From: Lewinellaceae bacterium
Lineage (GTDB): Bacteria > Bacteroidota > Bacteroidia > Chitinophagales > Saprospiraceae
Reading direction: 5' to 3'
Length of the DNA: 64,000 bases
Assembly (NCBI GenBank): GCA_020636405.1
Contig: JACJXW010000004.1
Coordinates: 1,116,001-1,180,000, forward strand
Below, in pieces: positions 8,171-17,727 of this stretch. Position numbers and translations under genes: made by a program. Under the pieces are notes generated by a model. That model saw only the letters and a program-made list of their open reading frames with translations, was not told the DNA's origin and ran no database searches. Positions within the stretch are counted from its first letter, which is position 1. The number at the start of each line of letters is the position of its first letter.

Positions 8171-10141
8171 TCATTCCAGCAGCCCGATAAACGGCCGGCC
8201 GTATACCACCTTAAAATCTCCCTTCTCCAGGTCTCGGCCTACCGGCTGGTAGCGTCCTCCCAGGTTTTGGGCGAGGAACTGCTCGGCGATGGCCCAGAAG
8301 GAGATCCAACTGCCGGGTTCCCGGAAATCGTGCACTTCTTCCGGGTAATAGAAATAAACCACTTCTTTGCCTGCTGCGTTCAGGGCATCGGCAAACTGAT
8401 CGACCTGTTTTTGAGGCACTCTGCCGTCCTTGCTGCCGGTGGTCAACAGGATGGGGCGTTGATAATCCTGAACGTGGTTGATGGGGGAATGTCTTTGTAA
8501 CAGCGCTTTGCCCTCCGCCGTGTTAGGGTCGCCGACACGGTTGCGCCAAAGAGGGTTGTCGGTAAACGGAATGCGCAAAAAAGCATCCATATCGGTTGGG
8601 CCGTACATAGAAATTCCGCAGGCATAGAGCCCGGGGGCAAAGGCAAGGGCCGCTGCTGCTGCATAACCGCCGTAGGACCACCCCCATATTCCGATCTTTT
8701 CTTCCTGGGCGATTCCCTGCCGGATGGCCCAGCGGGTAATGTCTACCTTGTCGTAGTGCATGGCCTGGCCCCACTGCCGGTCTCCCAGGCTGATGAATTG
8801 CTTGCCCAGGCCGGTACTGCCCCGAAATTCGGTGTTGATCACGGCATAGCCCCGGTTGGCCAGCAGTTGGAAGTTGCGGGTGTGGAACCACTGGTTCCAG
8901 TGTACGACGCCTACCCAGGGGCCCCCATGCACATAGACAATAGTGGGGAGCGGTTTCTCCGGAATGCCGTCGCCATTTGCATCGGCGCCGGGAGGGAGGT
9001 ACACCTGGGCCGGTAGTTCATAGCCATCGCGGGTGACGACGCTGAACGTCCGGCGGCTAGCCAGCGGGTATCCGTCCAACGCCGGATAATCGTTGAAGAG
9101 GCGGGTGAGCTGTCGGGCATCACGGTCAAAGAGATAGTATATCGTGGGGCCTCCGTCCAGTTTTCTGAGCAACCAGCGGCGGCCGTCGGCACTTGCATCG
9201 GCAAAACTGGCGTTACCTTGCAGCAGCTTGTCGGCATAATCGAAATCGGCCTGGGCCCGGTGGTCCAGGAAGTGGCGTCGGGCGGAGCCGAAGACACTGA
9301 GTACCATCTGGGGGCGGCCATCAGGGCCTATCATGGCGCCGAAAGGCAAAATATCGGCCTTCCCGTCAGCGATGAGCAACTCGGTAGTTCCGTCCTGTAC
9401 ATCGATGGCCATCAGGGCGCACTTATCCCGCGCGGAATTGTCGGTAGCATAAACCGTTCGCCCGTCGGCGCTGACACTCACCACATCCTGAAAACCGCCG
9501 ATAAACTGGGTTTCGTCAAATGGGAAGCGCAGCCGTTCGGCCCACTCCCTGCCATCGAAGGTATAAATGGAGTAGCCGTTGATGTCGTTGAGCAGGCGGC
9601 CGGCGCGCAGGCGCAACTGCTGATCGAACGCGAGTTTCTGAAAGTCCAGCGGAGGGCTTATCTTCTGGTATTTTCCGGTATGAAGGTGGATCAGGTAGAT
9701 GCCGTTGAGACTGTCCTTCTCTCCGACGATGGATACAGCAGCCTCGTCGGGGCGTAGCGGGCTCAGGGCCTCGATGCGCAATTGCTGAAAGGGGAAGAGG
9801 GTAATGGACTGTTTCCTTCGGCCGTCCGGGCCCATCAGGATGAGCTGCTTGCCGGCGCCCTGTACGACCGCCAGGATGCTGCCATCCGAAGTGAGCTTCC
9901 AGTTGAGCAATGCGCCATCAAAGGGCAGGCTCTGCTCCCGGCCCGGCTTTTGAGTGTCCAGATAAAACAAGCGCCCTTCCTGCACGCTTCGCCGCTGATA
10001 GTACACGCGCCTTCCGTCGGGCGAAAGGGTTATGGCGTAATGATCCTTTTGCTGGAACAGGCTGTCGCGGGGGATGAGCGGGACTTGTCCGGTGAGGTAT
10101 ATCTGGAAAAAGACAAGAAGGGTTACCAGTATTGTTTTCAT
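8171..10141 (-). CDS. S9 family prolyl oligopeptidase-type peptidase, secreted
   Basis: 656 residues. A signal peptide (MKTILVTLLVFFQIYLTGQ) is followed by a WD40-like beta-propeller (about residues 30-380) that filters substrates, then an alpha/beta hydrolase catalytic domain (about 390-640). Catalytic residues are visible: Ser in GIWGWSYGGYA, Asp in TTGSKDGRVP, His in YPEEVHDFREPG. An oxyanion-hole motif, VYVHGGPW, is also present. It is likely a periplasmic dipeptidyl- or acyl-aminoacyl-peptidase of the S9B/S9C type; the exact specificity cannot be read. The AraC regulator gene lies upstream on the same strand, 140 bp away, and could be linked. Confidence 0.88.
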   Translation of the reverse strand: MKTILVTLLVFFQIYLTGQVPLIPRDSLFQQKDHYAITLSPDGRRVYYQRRSVQEGRLFYLDTQKPGREQSLPFDGALLNWKLTSDGSILAVVQGAGKQLILMGPDGRRKQSITLFPFQQLRIEALSPLRPDEAAVSIVGEKDSLNGIYLIHLHTGKYQKISPPLDFQKLAFDQQLRLRAGRLLNDINGYSIYTFDGREWAERLRFPFDETQFIGGFQDVVSVSADGRTVYATDNSARDKCALMAIDVQDGTTELLIADGKADILPFGAMIGPDGRPQMVLSVFGSARRHFLDHRAQADFDYADKLLQGNASFADASADGRRWLLRKLDGGPTIYYLFDRDARQLTRLFNDYPALDGYPLASRRTFSVVTRDGYELPAQVYLPPGADANGDGIPEKPLPTIVYVHGGPWVGVVHWNQWFHTRNFQLLANRGYAVINTEFRGSTGLGKQFISLGDRQWGQAMHYDKVDITRWAIRQGIAQEEKIGIWGWSYGGYAAAAALAFAPGLYACGISMYGPTDMDAFLRIPFTDNPLWRNRVGDPNTAEGKALLQRHSPINHVQDYQRPILLTTGSKDGRVPQKQVDQFADALNAAGKEVVYFYYPEEVHDFREPGSWISFWAIAEQFLAQNLGGRYQPVGRDLEKGDFKVVYGRPFIGLLE

Positions 10142-10281
10142 AAAACAGGAACAATTGGGTGATCACAGCATCATTAAAAACCTTGAGGTTCTCAGTTTCT
10201 CAAAGGTTTCCGGATAGCAGCATAACGATAACAATACAGCAATATAGCAATACGACAGTTAACCACACAGCGAATTATTTC

Positions 10282-11187
10282 TCACACCCCGGACTCCGCT
10301 CTCATCAGCGAAGGCGCCATACCGAAGGCTTTCTTAAATGCCTTGGTGTACGACCGCCGGTCCGAAAAGCCCAGGCGGTAGGCGATCTCTTCCAGCGTAT
10401 GGCCTTCCGACAACAGCGTTTTGGAGGACTCCAGGCGGAGGTCCAGTACCTGGCGGTAGGGGGTGGTGCCGAATGCCTCCTTGTATGTCCGCAACAGATG
10501 GTATTTGGAAAGGGCAGCCTCCCGTGACAAAGCATCGAGGTCGATCTCTTTGTGAAAATTTTCCAGGATGTACTGCCGGGCAATGGAAAGGCGCCGGTAC
10601 AGCTCTTCGCGTGTGGAACGGCGCTTGGCAGCAATGCCTTTCAGCTGCCGTTCTATCTCCTGCTGGCTGCGCAGCAGTTTTTCCGCCAGGGTGTAATACA
10701 AGGACTCGAAATCCAGGGGCTGGCCGCTGGCAAGCAGCGGGCGGATGGCCGCCAGGAAGGCCCCCAACTCGTTTTCGCGAACGTGATACACCTTTTCCAG
10801 AAAACTGGGCGATCTTTCCGCAACCTGGAAAGGCACGTCGAGCAGCTCCTCCTGATCTCTACATAGCAGGGCAGCGGTATCCTGAATGATCGAATCGCTG
10901 AGGTAGATACAAAAAGCTTCTACCGGCGTGTCCGACTTCAGGTAACAATCGAACGAACGGTGTCGGTTGACTACGAGGAACCGGCCCGGCTTGATGGTAT
11001 GCCGCTGTCCATCAATGAAGTAGTGCTCTTCCCCGATGTGGCCGAGCTTTATGGACAGGCCGGAATCTTCGACCTTTTTTTCAAAATGGTAAAAACGGGA
11101 ATGGATGACCACATTGTCGAAGTTCAACTCCTGGTGGCGAAGTTGGTCCGACATGCGCTGTACCCGCAGGGATGTGCTTTTTGTCAT
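10282..11187 (-). CDS. AraC family transcriptional regulator
   Basis: 301 residues. The N-terminal half is a cupin-like sensing domain (GHIGEEHYFIDGQRHTIKPGRFLVVNRHRSFDC). The C-terminal 100 residues are a double helix-turn-helix of the AraC/XylS type: IDLDALSREAALSKYHLLRTYKEAFGTTPYRQVLDLRLE, then LEEIAYRLGFSDRRSYTKAFKKAFGMAPS. It probably binds DNA and responds to a small ligand or stress. It is followed on the same strand by the S9 peptidase gene, which is a possible target. The gap between them (10142-10281) holds A/T-rich repeated words but no clear terminator. Confidence 0.88.
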   Translation of the reverse strand: MTKSTSLRVQRMSDQLRHQELNFDNVVIHSRFYHFEKKVEDSGLSIKLGHIGEEHYFIDGQRHTIKPGRFLVVNRHRSFDCYLKSDTPVEAFCIYLSDSIIQDTAALLCRDQEELLDVPFQVAERSPSFLEKVYHVRENELGAFLAAIRPLLASGQPLDFESLYYTLAEKLLRSQQEIERQLKGIAAKRRSTREELYRRLSIARQYILENFHKEIDLDALSREAALSKYHLLRTYKEAFGTTPYRQVLDLRLESSKTLLSEGHTLEEIAYRLGFSDRRSYTKAFKKAFGMAPSLMRAESGV

Positions 11188-11444
11188 ATCGTCTAGTTTT
11201 CGAAATAGAAATTACCCGCAACTCCTGTGGGAAGGGAGAAGCGAAGAAAACCAGACTGAAAAAAGATGATGTATAACGAAAGCGTAAAGATGCTGAATTT
11301 CAGCTGGACAGAAAAGCCAAATCTATGAACGGCGCTTTTTTGTCGACGGCAGATTACATTGCCGGAAGTTGATACAGGCGGGCATCCGCTCCATGTCAAC
11401 TTCCGGCGATGTAAGTAGATGGCCTATTTTTCAGGCCGTTTCCT

Positions 11445-14237
11445 TCAGCGGACTACAAAGGCCTTCGCATCGGAATAATTTCCCGAAGCCAGTTGCAGCG
11501 TGTAGACGCCAGCAGGCAGTTGAGTATTGATCTCCAGCCCGTGCCATCCCTGCTGTTGCTGGCCGACGCGCTGGGTGAAGACCTGTTGGCCGTTGAGGTT
11601 GAAAACCTTTACCACCACTTCGGCAGGGCGGGGCAGCACGTAACTCAGCATCAGCATTCCATCAGTGGGATTAGGTGAAAGCCGAAGCCGGAGTGCGCCG
11701 GGCTCGGGCTCTTCTTTGGTATCCACCGTATAGTCAACCGGTTCGGAGGTGTACAGGCGATACTCACCGGCTTGCAGCGGCAGCAGTATATTGGGCGTCG
11801 TGACGTTGACCGGCTCCCGGCTGAAAAATTCATACCATGTGCCGGCAGAAGGGAATACGCTGGAGGCATTAGCCGCATTGAGGCCCATATTAGCTACGGC
11901 AACGGCCGTAATGTCGGAACCAAATAATTTAACCTTTTTGACGGTTCCGCTTAGTTCCGTTTCGAAGTTAGTGGTGTGGAAAGCATCGTAAGTATTCCGT
12001 AGGGCCATGAGCTGGCGCGTCACATTGAAGAGGTGGCGTCGGGCCTCCTCCTGGAAGTAATCCCAGCGGATGGGCTTGTTGCCGGTCCGGCAGCCATCGT
12101 TTATCGAGCCATCCGGGCACCAGTTGATGGAGAAGTCATAGCCCAGTTCGCCAAATTGCCAGAGCATTTTCGGGCCGGGCACGGCGTAGAAGATCGTGCT
12201 GAGGGCCTCCACCCGGCTCAGGGCAGTTTCAAAATCCTTGACGTTATAGCTTCCGCTGGAGCTGCCGAAGGTGAGCGCTTCGTACATCAGCCGTTCTTCG
12301 TCGTGGCTCTCCATGTAGGACACCAGGGCATAGGGCGTATCCCACCCGCGGGACTTATAGGAAAGGCCGTTGAGGCCTCCGCCGCCGGCGCGGACGGCAT
12401 CGCGGGACGGATGATTCTGGTTGTTCCACACCATCATCCCTTCGCCATAGGACGTTAGTTCTTTCTCTTCTGCCCAGTCGGCGAAGTGTTCCAGAATGGT
12501 ATAGGAGCCTGTAGAAGTTTCCCACATGACGTCGGCGTAGTGCTTGATGATGGCGATGCGGCTGGCGTCATAGGGGCCGGCGTCGAAGGGCCCATTCGCG
12601 TTCTGAGTGAGGCCCTTCGACAGGTCGAAGCGGTAGCCATCTACTCTAAACTCGGACAGCCAGTAGCGAATGACCTTATCGATGTAGGTGCGGGTGGCGG
12701 GGCTTTCGTGATTGATGTCAAGGAAAACGCTAAAATCGTGAGTGGCCTGCTGGTTGAGCCAGGGGTTGTCGGGGGCAGGGCGGTTGTTGGCCGAGTCCCA
12801 GTAAAGCGCTCCCAAAGGGCTGGGCAGGTCGATGTGGTTGTATACAACGTCGAGGATGACAGCGATACCCCGGGCATGGCAGGCATCGATGAAGCGTTTG
12901 AACTCTCGAATAGGGCCATAGTACTTGTCCAGTGCCATATGGAAGGTGGGGTTGTACCCCCAGCTCTCGTTGCCGGCAAATTCGTTGACCGGCATCAGCT
13001 CGATGGCGTTGACGCCCAGTCCTTTGAGATAGTTCAGCGTATCGATGAGGGTGGTGTAGTCGTGGCGGGCGATGAAATCGCGCAGCAGCAGTTCGTAAAC
13101 CACCAGTTCTTCTCTGGCGGGGCGGTTGAAATTGTTCACCTGCCAGTTGTATTCGGCTACGCCGGGGTCGATAAGGGTGACTATGCCCTGGGCGCCGGCC
13201 GGATAAGCAGGAAGGTTCGGATAGGTTACATTGGGAATGAAAGGGTCGTTCCCCGGATCCAGGATCAGGGTGCTGTAGGGGTCGGCAACGCGAATTTCTC
13301 CGTCTACCAGATACTGGAAGGTGACCGGGCCGTCGGCAGGCAGGCCGTCGATCTCGATCCACCAGTGGCCATCATCGGTCGGCGTCATTTGGTAGTCGGT
13401 GTTGATCTGGTAATTGTTGAAGTCGCCGAGCACGAAGACGTTGTCCTTATTGGGAGCGTAGAACAGCAGTTGGAGGGCGCCGTCCTGGAAGGTGATCCCG
13501 GGTTCCAGGCCTGCCGGCGGATTGGCAGGGGGAATATCCCGTACAACGATATACGTAAACTCGAGCGTTTGCTGGCCATTGCTGTTCTCGACGATGATCT
13601 CTACCGTATGGGTGCCCATGTTGGCGGCGGTGAGGTTGTAATTGAGTACAGAGCCGGTTTGCTGCGTAACCTGGTTGCCATTATCCAGAACCGTGAAAGT
13701 AGATGCCTCGGTAGCGGCCACCATGATCGGAATGTTCTCTCCGGGAGCCACGAGCACCAGGCTGGAAGGGCTCTGCAACAGCGCCCCGCCATCGTACACG
13801 TCCATGAAAATATCGTTGCCGCCGGCGGCTCGTCCGGACTGGCTGCCGTCGCCATTGCGGAATACGAAGGCCAGCTGTTGTATTCTTTCCCCACCCGGAA
13901 CGTCGTAGAAGTCGCGAATGGAGGGAGAATAGGTAAAGCTGTAAAGGTTATTTTGCCCGGGAACAGGCGTCAGGCGCCAGCTGGCATTGGCAAGGCCCCA
14001 GGTGGTCGGTACAAAGCGCCAGTCGGAAGGGCCGCTGCTCTGGCTGGTGATCACACCTGTGTGGAAATAGACGTCACAATTGCAATTTTCCAGGCCGCGG
14101 TCTCCTTGAGTGGCGTCGAAGAAGATGGTCACTTCTTCATCCGCGGTGGGTAAGGCAGGCTCACTGTAAACGACCTGTGCCCGTAGCGCGTAAGTGGAAA
14201 AGGACAAAAAAAGGAATAGGAGTAATTTCCGATACAT
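11445..14237 (-). CDS. Secreted GH13 alpha-amylase with starch-binding modules and T9SS signal
   Basis: 930 residues. Signal peptide (MYRKLLLFLFLSFSTYALRA), an N-terminal beta-sandwich resembling a starch-binding module (about 22-155), an Ig-like linker, a CBM48-like domain (about 250-335: VFVLGDFNNYQ...GHWWIEI), a GH13 barrel (about 370-760), a beta C-domain and a type-A T9SS sorting domain (last about 75 residues, ending KAFVVR). GH13 motifs: DVVYNH (near 459), nucleophile Asp in GYRFDLSKG (near 538), acid Glu in ILEHFADW (near 581), and SHDEERL (near 645). It hydrolyses alpha-1,4-glucans at the cell surface or outside the cell. The T9SS tail links it to SprA export. Confidence 0.9.
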   Translation of the reverse strand: MYRKLLLFLFLSFSTYALRAQVVYSEPALPTADEEVTIFFDATQGDRGLENCNCDVYFHTGVITSQSSGPSDWRFVPTTWGLANASWRLTPVPGQNNLYSFTYSPSIRDFYDVPGGERIQQLAFVFRNGDGSQSGRAAGGNDIFMDVYDGGALLQSPSSLVLVAPGENIPIMVAATEASTFTVLDNGNQVTQQTGSVLNYNLTAANMGTHTVEIIVENSNGQQTLEFTYIVVRDIPPANPPAGLEPGITFQDGALQLLFYAPNKDNVFVLGDFNNYQINTDYQMTPTDDGHWWIEIDGLPADGPVTFQYLVDGEIRVADPYSTLILDPGNDPFIPNVTYPNLPAYPAGAQGIVTLIDPGVAEYNWQVNNFNRPAREELVVYELLLRDFIARHDYTTLIDTLNYLKGLGVNAIELMPVNEFAGNESWGYNPTFHMALDKYYGPIREFKRFIDACHARGIAVILDVVYNHIDLPSPLGALYWDSANNRPAPDNPWLNQQATHDFSVFLDINHESPATRTYIDKVIRYWLSEFRVDGYRFDLSKGLTQNANGPFDAGPYDASRIAIIKHYADVMWETSTGSYTILEHFADWAEEKELTSYGEGMMVWNNQNHPSRDAVRAGGGGLNGLSYKSRGWDTPYALVSYMESHDEERLMYEALTFGSSSGSYNVKDFETALSRVEALSTIFYAVPGPKMLWQFGELGYDFSINWCPDGSINDGCRTGNKPIRWDYFQEEARRHLFNVTRQLMALRNTYDAFHTTNFETELSGTVKKVKLFGSDITAVAVANMGLNAANASSVFPSAGTWYEFFSREPVNVTTPNILLPLQAGEYRLYTSEPVDYTVDTKEEPEPGALRLRLSPNPTDGMLMLSYVLPRPAEVVVKVFNLNGQQVFTQRVGQQQQGWHGLEINTQLPAGVYTLQLASGNYSDAKAFVVR

Positions 14238-14296
14238 TGCTGTTCGATTTTGATGGTTTGAGTTGGCAGTTTGGCAATAGGTAAGAAGAGGCGGTA

Positions 14297-14368
14297 GTTT
14301 GGTTGATTTGGTTGATTAAGTTGATGAGGGGGCAGCCCAGTAAACTCAATAAACTCAATAAACCAAAC
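14297..14368. repeat. Intergenic word array, imperfect inverted arms
   Basis: Tandem words of the GTTTGGTTGATT type (from 14297) are followed, after a spacer, by complementary words of the CAATAAACTCAATAAACC type, ending at 14368. The outer arms GTTTGGTT(G/T)ATT pair with one mismatch. The array lies between the amylase and RRM genes. Confidence 0.6.
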
Positions 14369-14582
14369 AACCTGAGGCGAGGTCAAAATTACACAATACC
14401 CTAAAAAAAAGAGATTCTTTGGTGAAATTTGTGGCGCAGCGGCGGATGGAAGACAGAAGCGTCGCCCTTTTTGCACTGTTTTTTAACTACCCCGAAAGGA
14501 AAGGCAGCTGAAAAAGGAAGGGGCGGCGGAAAAGCGTCCGTCGCCCCTGATCTTTTAGCCTATTCTAAACCAGTAGGTTTGT

Positions 14583-15098
14583 CTAGTAGCGGTCAGAGTT
14601 GTAGTTGCCATCGTTGTAGCTGTCGCGACGGTCGCGGCGGTTGTAGTTGTCGCGGCTCCCCGAGCTGTCGCGGCGGTTGTAATTGTCGCGGCCACCGCTG
14701 CTATAGCTGTCGCGGCGGTTGTAGTTGTCGCGGCCACCACCGGAGTTGTCGCGGCGGTTGTAGTTATCGCGGCCGCCGCTGTTGTAGTTGTCGCGGCCAC
14801 CGCCACCGTAGCTGTCGCGGCGGTTAAAATTGCCGCCGCCCTGGCGCCGGTTGCCGCCACGCGGTTCGGCTTTCTTAACAACGATCGTGTTGCCATCCAG
14901 GTCGGAATCGTTCAGTTGTTCGATGGCGGCATAGGCCTCATCGTCATTGGGCATTTCGACAAAACCGAAGCCTCTGGATTTCCCGGTGAAGTGGTCGGTA
15001 ATTACTTTGGCTGAGTCTACTGCTCCGAAAGATTCAAAAATTTCCCGAAGCGTGTCGCTGTCGGTGTCAAAATTAAGCCTAGCAACAAAAATGTTCAT
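14583..15098 (-). CDS. RRM RNA-binding protein with RGG/RDNYNRR-repeat tail
   Basis: 171 residues from the ATG at 15098 (MNIFVARLNF); upstream in-frame codons lack support. One RNA-recognition motif fills residues 1-80, with RNP2-like IFVARL and RNP1 KSRGFGFVEM. The tail of about 90 residues is a disordered repeat of R, D, N, Y and G (units like GGRDNYNRRDS). This resembles cyanobacterial and Bacteroidota Rbp proteins that replace CspA-type RNA chaperones. It probably binds and remodels mRNA in the cytoplasm. The gene has a consensus promoter and a leader of about 270 nt, which hints at post-transcriptional control such as cold induction. Confidence 0.9.
   Translation of the reverse strand: MNIFVARLNFDTDSDTLREIFESFGAVDSAKVITDHFTGKSRGFGFVEMPNDDEAYAAIEQLNDSDLDGNTIVVKKAEPRGGNRRQGGGNFNRRDSYGGGGRDNYNSGGRDNYNRRDNSGGGRDNYNRRDSYSSGGRDNYNRRDSSGSRDNYNRRDRRDSYNDGNYNSDRY
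14628..14830 (-). repeat. Coding tandem repeat in the RRM protein tail
   Basis: Degenerate units of about 21-30 bp containing TGTCGCGGCGGTTGTA are repeated about eight times and encode RDNYNRR/RDSYGGG motifs. Repeat number is likely to vary between strains by slippage. Confidence 0.8.
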
Positions 15099-15374
15099 TA
15101 CAAAAAAAGTTAATAAGTGAAAAAGATGAAAAAATGCCACATTGATACTCCCGGCCAACTCCAGCTCGGTGCTTGCTCACCTTAGCGGCAGCATCCTAAG
15201 CATAGTCAGGATTTTTCGCGGGCTTTCTAGAGGGGAAGGTCCCAGAAAACGGCTGGCTAAACTCGGATGGTGGGGAGGCTTCGTTTAAACCTTAAAGATT
15301 AGACGAAATCGATTTTATTGGTCACATACCTTATGGGATAAAAAAGAATATAAACCTGAATAAAAAAACGCAAT

Positions 15375-15406
15375 CAAAGGTAGGGAAAAAAGAAGGTAAG
15401 AATCAA
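15375..15406 (-). promoter_or_regulatory. Promoter of the RRM gene, giving a long 5' leader
   Basis: On the minus strand: TTG (15406-15404), 21-nt spacer, TACCTTTG (15382-15375). A start a few bases downstream leaves about 270 nt before the RRM start codon at 15098. The leader contains small self-complementary stretches (for example CTTAG/CTAAG around 15181-15200). No gene is seen in 15099-15458. Confidence 0.6.
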
Positions 15407-15458
15407 GAGGGGAACGAAAAAAATAGTATGATTACCGGCGCGAAAGGCCCGGCAACAC

Positions 15459-16124
15459 TCACTGTAGCCACATCTCGGTACTTTTTCCCTGGCAGTGGCG
15501 CCCGATAAGCGCAGCGGCACTTTTCAGCACTTTTTCCATCCCTTCGTGCCCTCCAAAGTTAAAAAAGACTAAAAGCAATACCCGCGCCTCATCTCCGACC
15601 ATCGTGCGGACGGAATCGCTGGTGGGGCTGCCGAAGGCGCCCTGCCCATCCCGAAGTACGGGGAGCCCGGCTATGTTGAGCGGCCCGCGGGCGATGGCTT
15701 CGTAGGGTTCGCCCTCCTGCCCGATACTCATGGTTGCCGCCCCTGCTATCTGATCGGCAGCATAACCTCCGATCGAATAATGGGTGGTGATGGAACAAAG
15801 GTTGATCACATCCACTACATTATTGATGTGATACAGCCCCTTTCCGCTCACTACCCGGCGCAGGAGGGCTTCCGCACTGGGACGGTACCGCCCGGGCTTC
15901 TTACCGGTAGCTTTATACGCTTCGCGGGTTGAGCGGATGTGCGGCAGGTTGCTGATGTCCTCGATATCGAGGCTGTTCGCGATCCGGGCGCAGGCCTGCT
16001 CCATCTCCCGGAGCAGTTCCTGTCCGCTGGGGGCTACCTGAACCTCGGCATGGATGCAACCCAGTTGAAGCTGCGGGCACTTCAGGCGCAGCTCGGTTTC
16101 GATGGTAATCTCGGTCCGTGACAT
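15459..16124 (-). CDS. B3/B4 domain protein (PheRS beta-editing-like)
   Basis: 221 residues matching the stand-alone B3/B4 fold found in the beta chain of phenylalanyl-tRNA synthetase, where it edits mischarged Tyr-tRNA. Visible landmarks are IRSTREAYKATGKKPGRYRPSAEAL, the segment LYHINNVVDVINLCSITTHYSIGGYA and FGSPTSDSVRT. Free-standing members are thought to act as trans-editing or amino-acid-binding proteins; the exact substrate is unknown. The start ATG at 16124 is well placed. It lies downstream of fumC on the same strand, but a word array separates the two. Confidence 0.85.
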   Translation of the reverse strand: MSRTEITIETELRLKCPQLQLGCIHAEVQVAPSGQELLREMEQACARIANSLDIEDISNLPHIRSTREAYKATGKKPGRYRPSAEALLRRVVSGKGLYHINNVVDVINLCSITTHYSIGGYAADQIAGAATMSIGQEGEPYEAIARGPLNIAGLPVLRDGQGAFGSPTSDSVRTMVGDEARVLLLVFFNFGGHEGMEKVLKSAAALIGRHCQGKSTEMWLQ

Positions 16125-16169
16125 GCAAGGATCTTGTTTTCAGTCAAAAGGCAGTTGGAACGGTTTCAC

Positions 16170-16241
16170 AATTCGTTGATCCGCTATTCATTTACTCCCG
16201 GTCAACAGATCACGGATCAATGAATAACGAATCAACGAATT
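16170..16241. repeat. Intergenic word array with inverted arms
   Basis: AATTCGTTGAT (16170-16180) plus TATTCATT (16185-16192) are mirrored by AATGAATA (16219-16226) plus ATCAACGAATT (16231-16241). The 23-bp arms match at 19 positions across a 26-nt spacer. The word ATTCGTTG recurs in tandem at 62.8 kb. Confidence 0.75.
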
Positions 16242-16309
16242 CCCGTCTTCGCCATCACCTTCGCCAAGGCTACGGCGCTTGGAGAAGGCTCCGGGCAGGC
16301 GGAGGCGAA

Positions 16310-17692
16310 TTAAACCATCTCTTCCGCCCTCACCCAGGCATCGAACTGCTCACTGGTCAGGTAGCCCAGTTCGAGGGCTGCCGCCTTCAGGGTCTTGTCC
16401 TCTTTATGCGCCTTTTTTGCGATCTCCGCTGCCTTGTCATAGCCGATGTGCGTATTGAGGGCGGTGACCAGCATCAGGGAGTTGTTGAGGTTCTCTTTGA
16501 TGCGGCTGTAGTTGGGCTCGATGCCTACTGCGCAGTTGTCGTTGAAACTGACGCAGGCGTCGCCGATCAGGCGGGCGGAGGTGAGGAAATTGAAGATCAT
16601 CACCGGCTTGAAGACGTTGAGCTCGAAATGCCCGTTCATGCCGCCGATGTTGATGGCCACGTCGTTGCCGATCACCTGGGCCATGGCCATGGTAAGGGCT
16701 TCCGACTGGGTGGGGTTGACTTTGCCCGGCATGATCGAAGAACCTGGTTCATTCTCAGGGATGAGGAGTTCTCCGATACCACAGCGCGGCCCCGAGGCCA
16801 GCATACGGATATCGTTCCCGATCTTCATCAGGGAGACAGCTACTGTTTTCAAGGCGCCATGAGCTTCCACGATGGCGTCATGAGCAGCCAGGGATTCGAA
16901 CTTGTTAGGAGCGGTCACGAAGGGCAGCCCGGTAAGCTCGGCGATCCTGGCGGCAACCTTGACGTCGTAGCCCTTGGGTGTATTCAATCCGGTGCCCACA
17001 GCGGTGCCGCCCAGGGCCAGTTCCGCCAGGTGAGGTAGCGTGTTGCGGATGGCACGCAGGCCGTGGCCCAGTTGGGCGGCGTATCCGGAAAGCTCCTGCC
17101 CAACGGTAACCGGGGTGGCGTCCATGAAGTGGGTGCGGCCGATCTTGACCACATCCATGTATTTTGCCGACTTTTCCTTCAGGGTGTTGTACAGGGCCTC
17201 GATCCCCGGGAGGGTGGTTTCCACCAAGGCCTTATAAGCGGCAATGTGCATGGCCGTAGGGAAGGTGTCGTTAGACGACTGCGACTTGTTGACGTCGTCG
17301 TTGGGGTGGAGGAATTTCTTTTCGTCGGCCAGTTTGCCCCCGCCGAGCACGTGGGCCCGGTTGGCGATCACCTCGTTGACGTTCATATTGGACTGGGTGC
17401 CGGAACCGGTCTGCCAGACGACCAGAGGGAACTGATCGTCGAGCTTGCCGGCGAGGATCTCATCGCAAACCTCGGCGATGGCATCTGCCTTTTCCTTTGC
17501 CAGGACGCCCAGGTCCTGGTTGGCCAGGGCGGCGGCTTTCTTGAGAATGGCGAAGGCGCGGATCACTTCTTCGGGCATGCGGTGGCCACCGATCTTGAAG
17601 TTTTCGGAAGAGCGCTGGGTTTGTGCCGCCCAGTATTTGTCGGCAGGTACATCTACGTAGCCGAGGCTGTCTTTTTCTTTTCTATATTCCAT
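16310..17692 (-). CDS. fumC: Class II fumarate hydratase
   Basis: 460 residues, the normal length of FumC. It interconverts fumarate and malate in the TCA cycle and needs no iron-sulfur cluster. Signatures visible: TGSGTQSNMNVNEVIANRA, SSNDTFPTAMHIAA, GRTHFMDATPVTVGQE, the superfamily signature GSSIMPGKVNPTQ with the catalytic Ser loop, and NGHFELNVFKPV. No key residue is missing. It follows the sialidase-like T9SS gene on the same strand by 35 bp, so read-through is possible although the two functions are unrelated. Confidence 0.96.
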   Translation of the reverse strand: MEYRKEKDSLGYVDVPADKYWAAQTQRSSENFKIGGHRMPEEVIRAFAILKKAAALANQDLGVLAKEKADAIAEVCDEILAGKLDDQFPLVVWQTGSGTQSNMNVNEVIANRAHVLGGGKLADEKKFLHPNDDVNKSQSSNDTFPTAMHIAAYKALVETTLPGIEALYNTLKEKSAKYMDVVKIGRTHFMDATPVTVGQELSGYAAQLGHGLRAIRNTLPHLAELALGGTAVGTGLNTPKGYDVKVAARIAELTGLPFVTAPNKFESLAAHDAIVEAHGALKTVAVSLMKIGNDIRMLASGPRCGIGELLIPENEPGSSIMPGKVNPTQSEALTMAMAQVIGNDVAINIGGMNGHFELNVFKPVMIFNFLTSARLIGDACVSFNDNCAVGIEPNYSRIKENLNNSLMLVTALNTHIGYDKAAEIAKKAHKEDKTLKAAALELGYLTSEQFDAWVRAEEMV

Positions 17693-17727
17693 ATTGAGTA
17701 AGATTATTTTTTACTGTTTTAAAATAC

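Noticed and set aside
10190..10270. Another word array between the S9 and AraC genes
   Set aside because: Short CAATA/ACGATA words recur, but no clear inverted arms were found, so it was not counted with the others.
12486..14153. Long plus-strand open frame (555 codons)
   Set aside because: It is antisense to the GH13 amylase, which has all catalytic motifs; the plus frame shows no recognisable domain.
14628..14830. Possible CRISPR or intergenic repeat
   Set aside because: The repeats lie inside the RRM gene and keep its reading frame, encoding the RDNYNRR tail.
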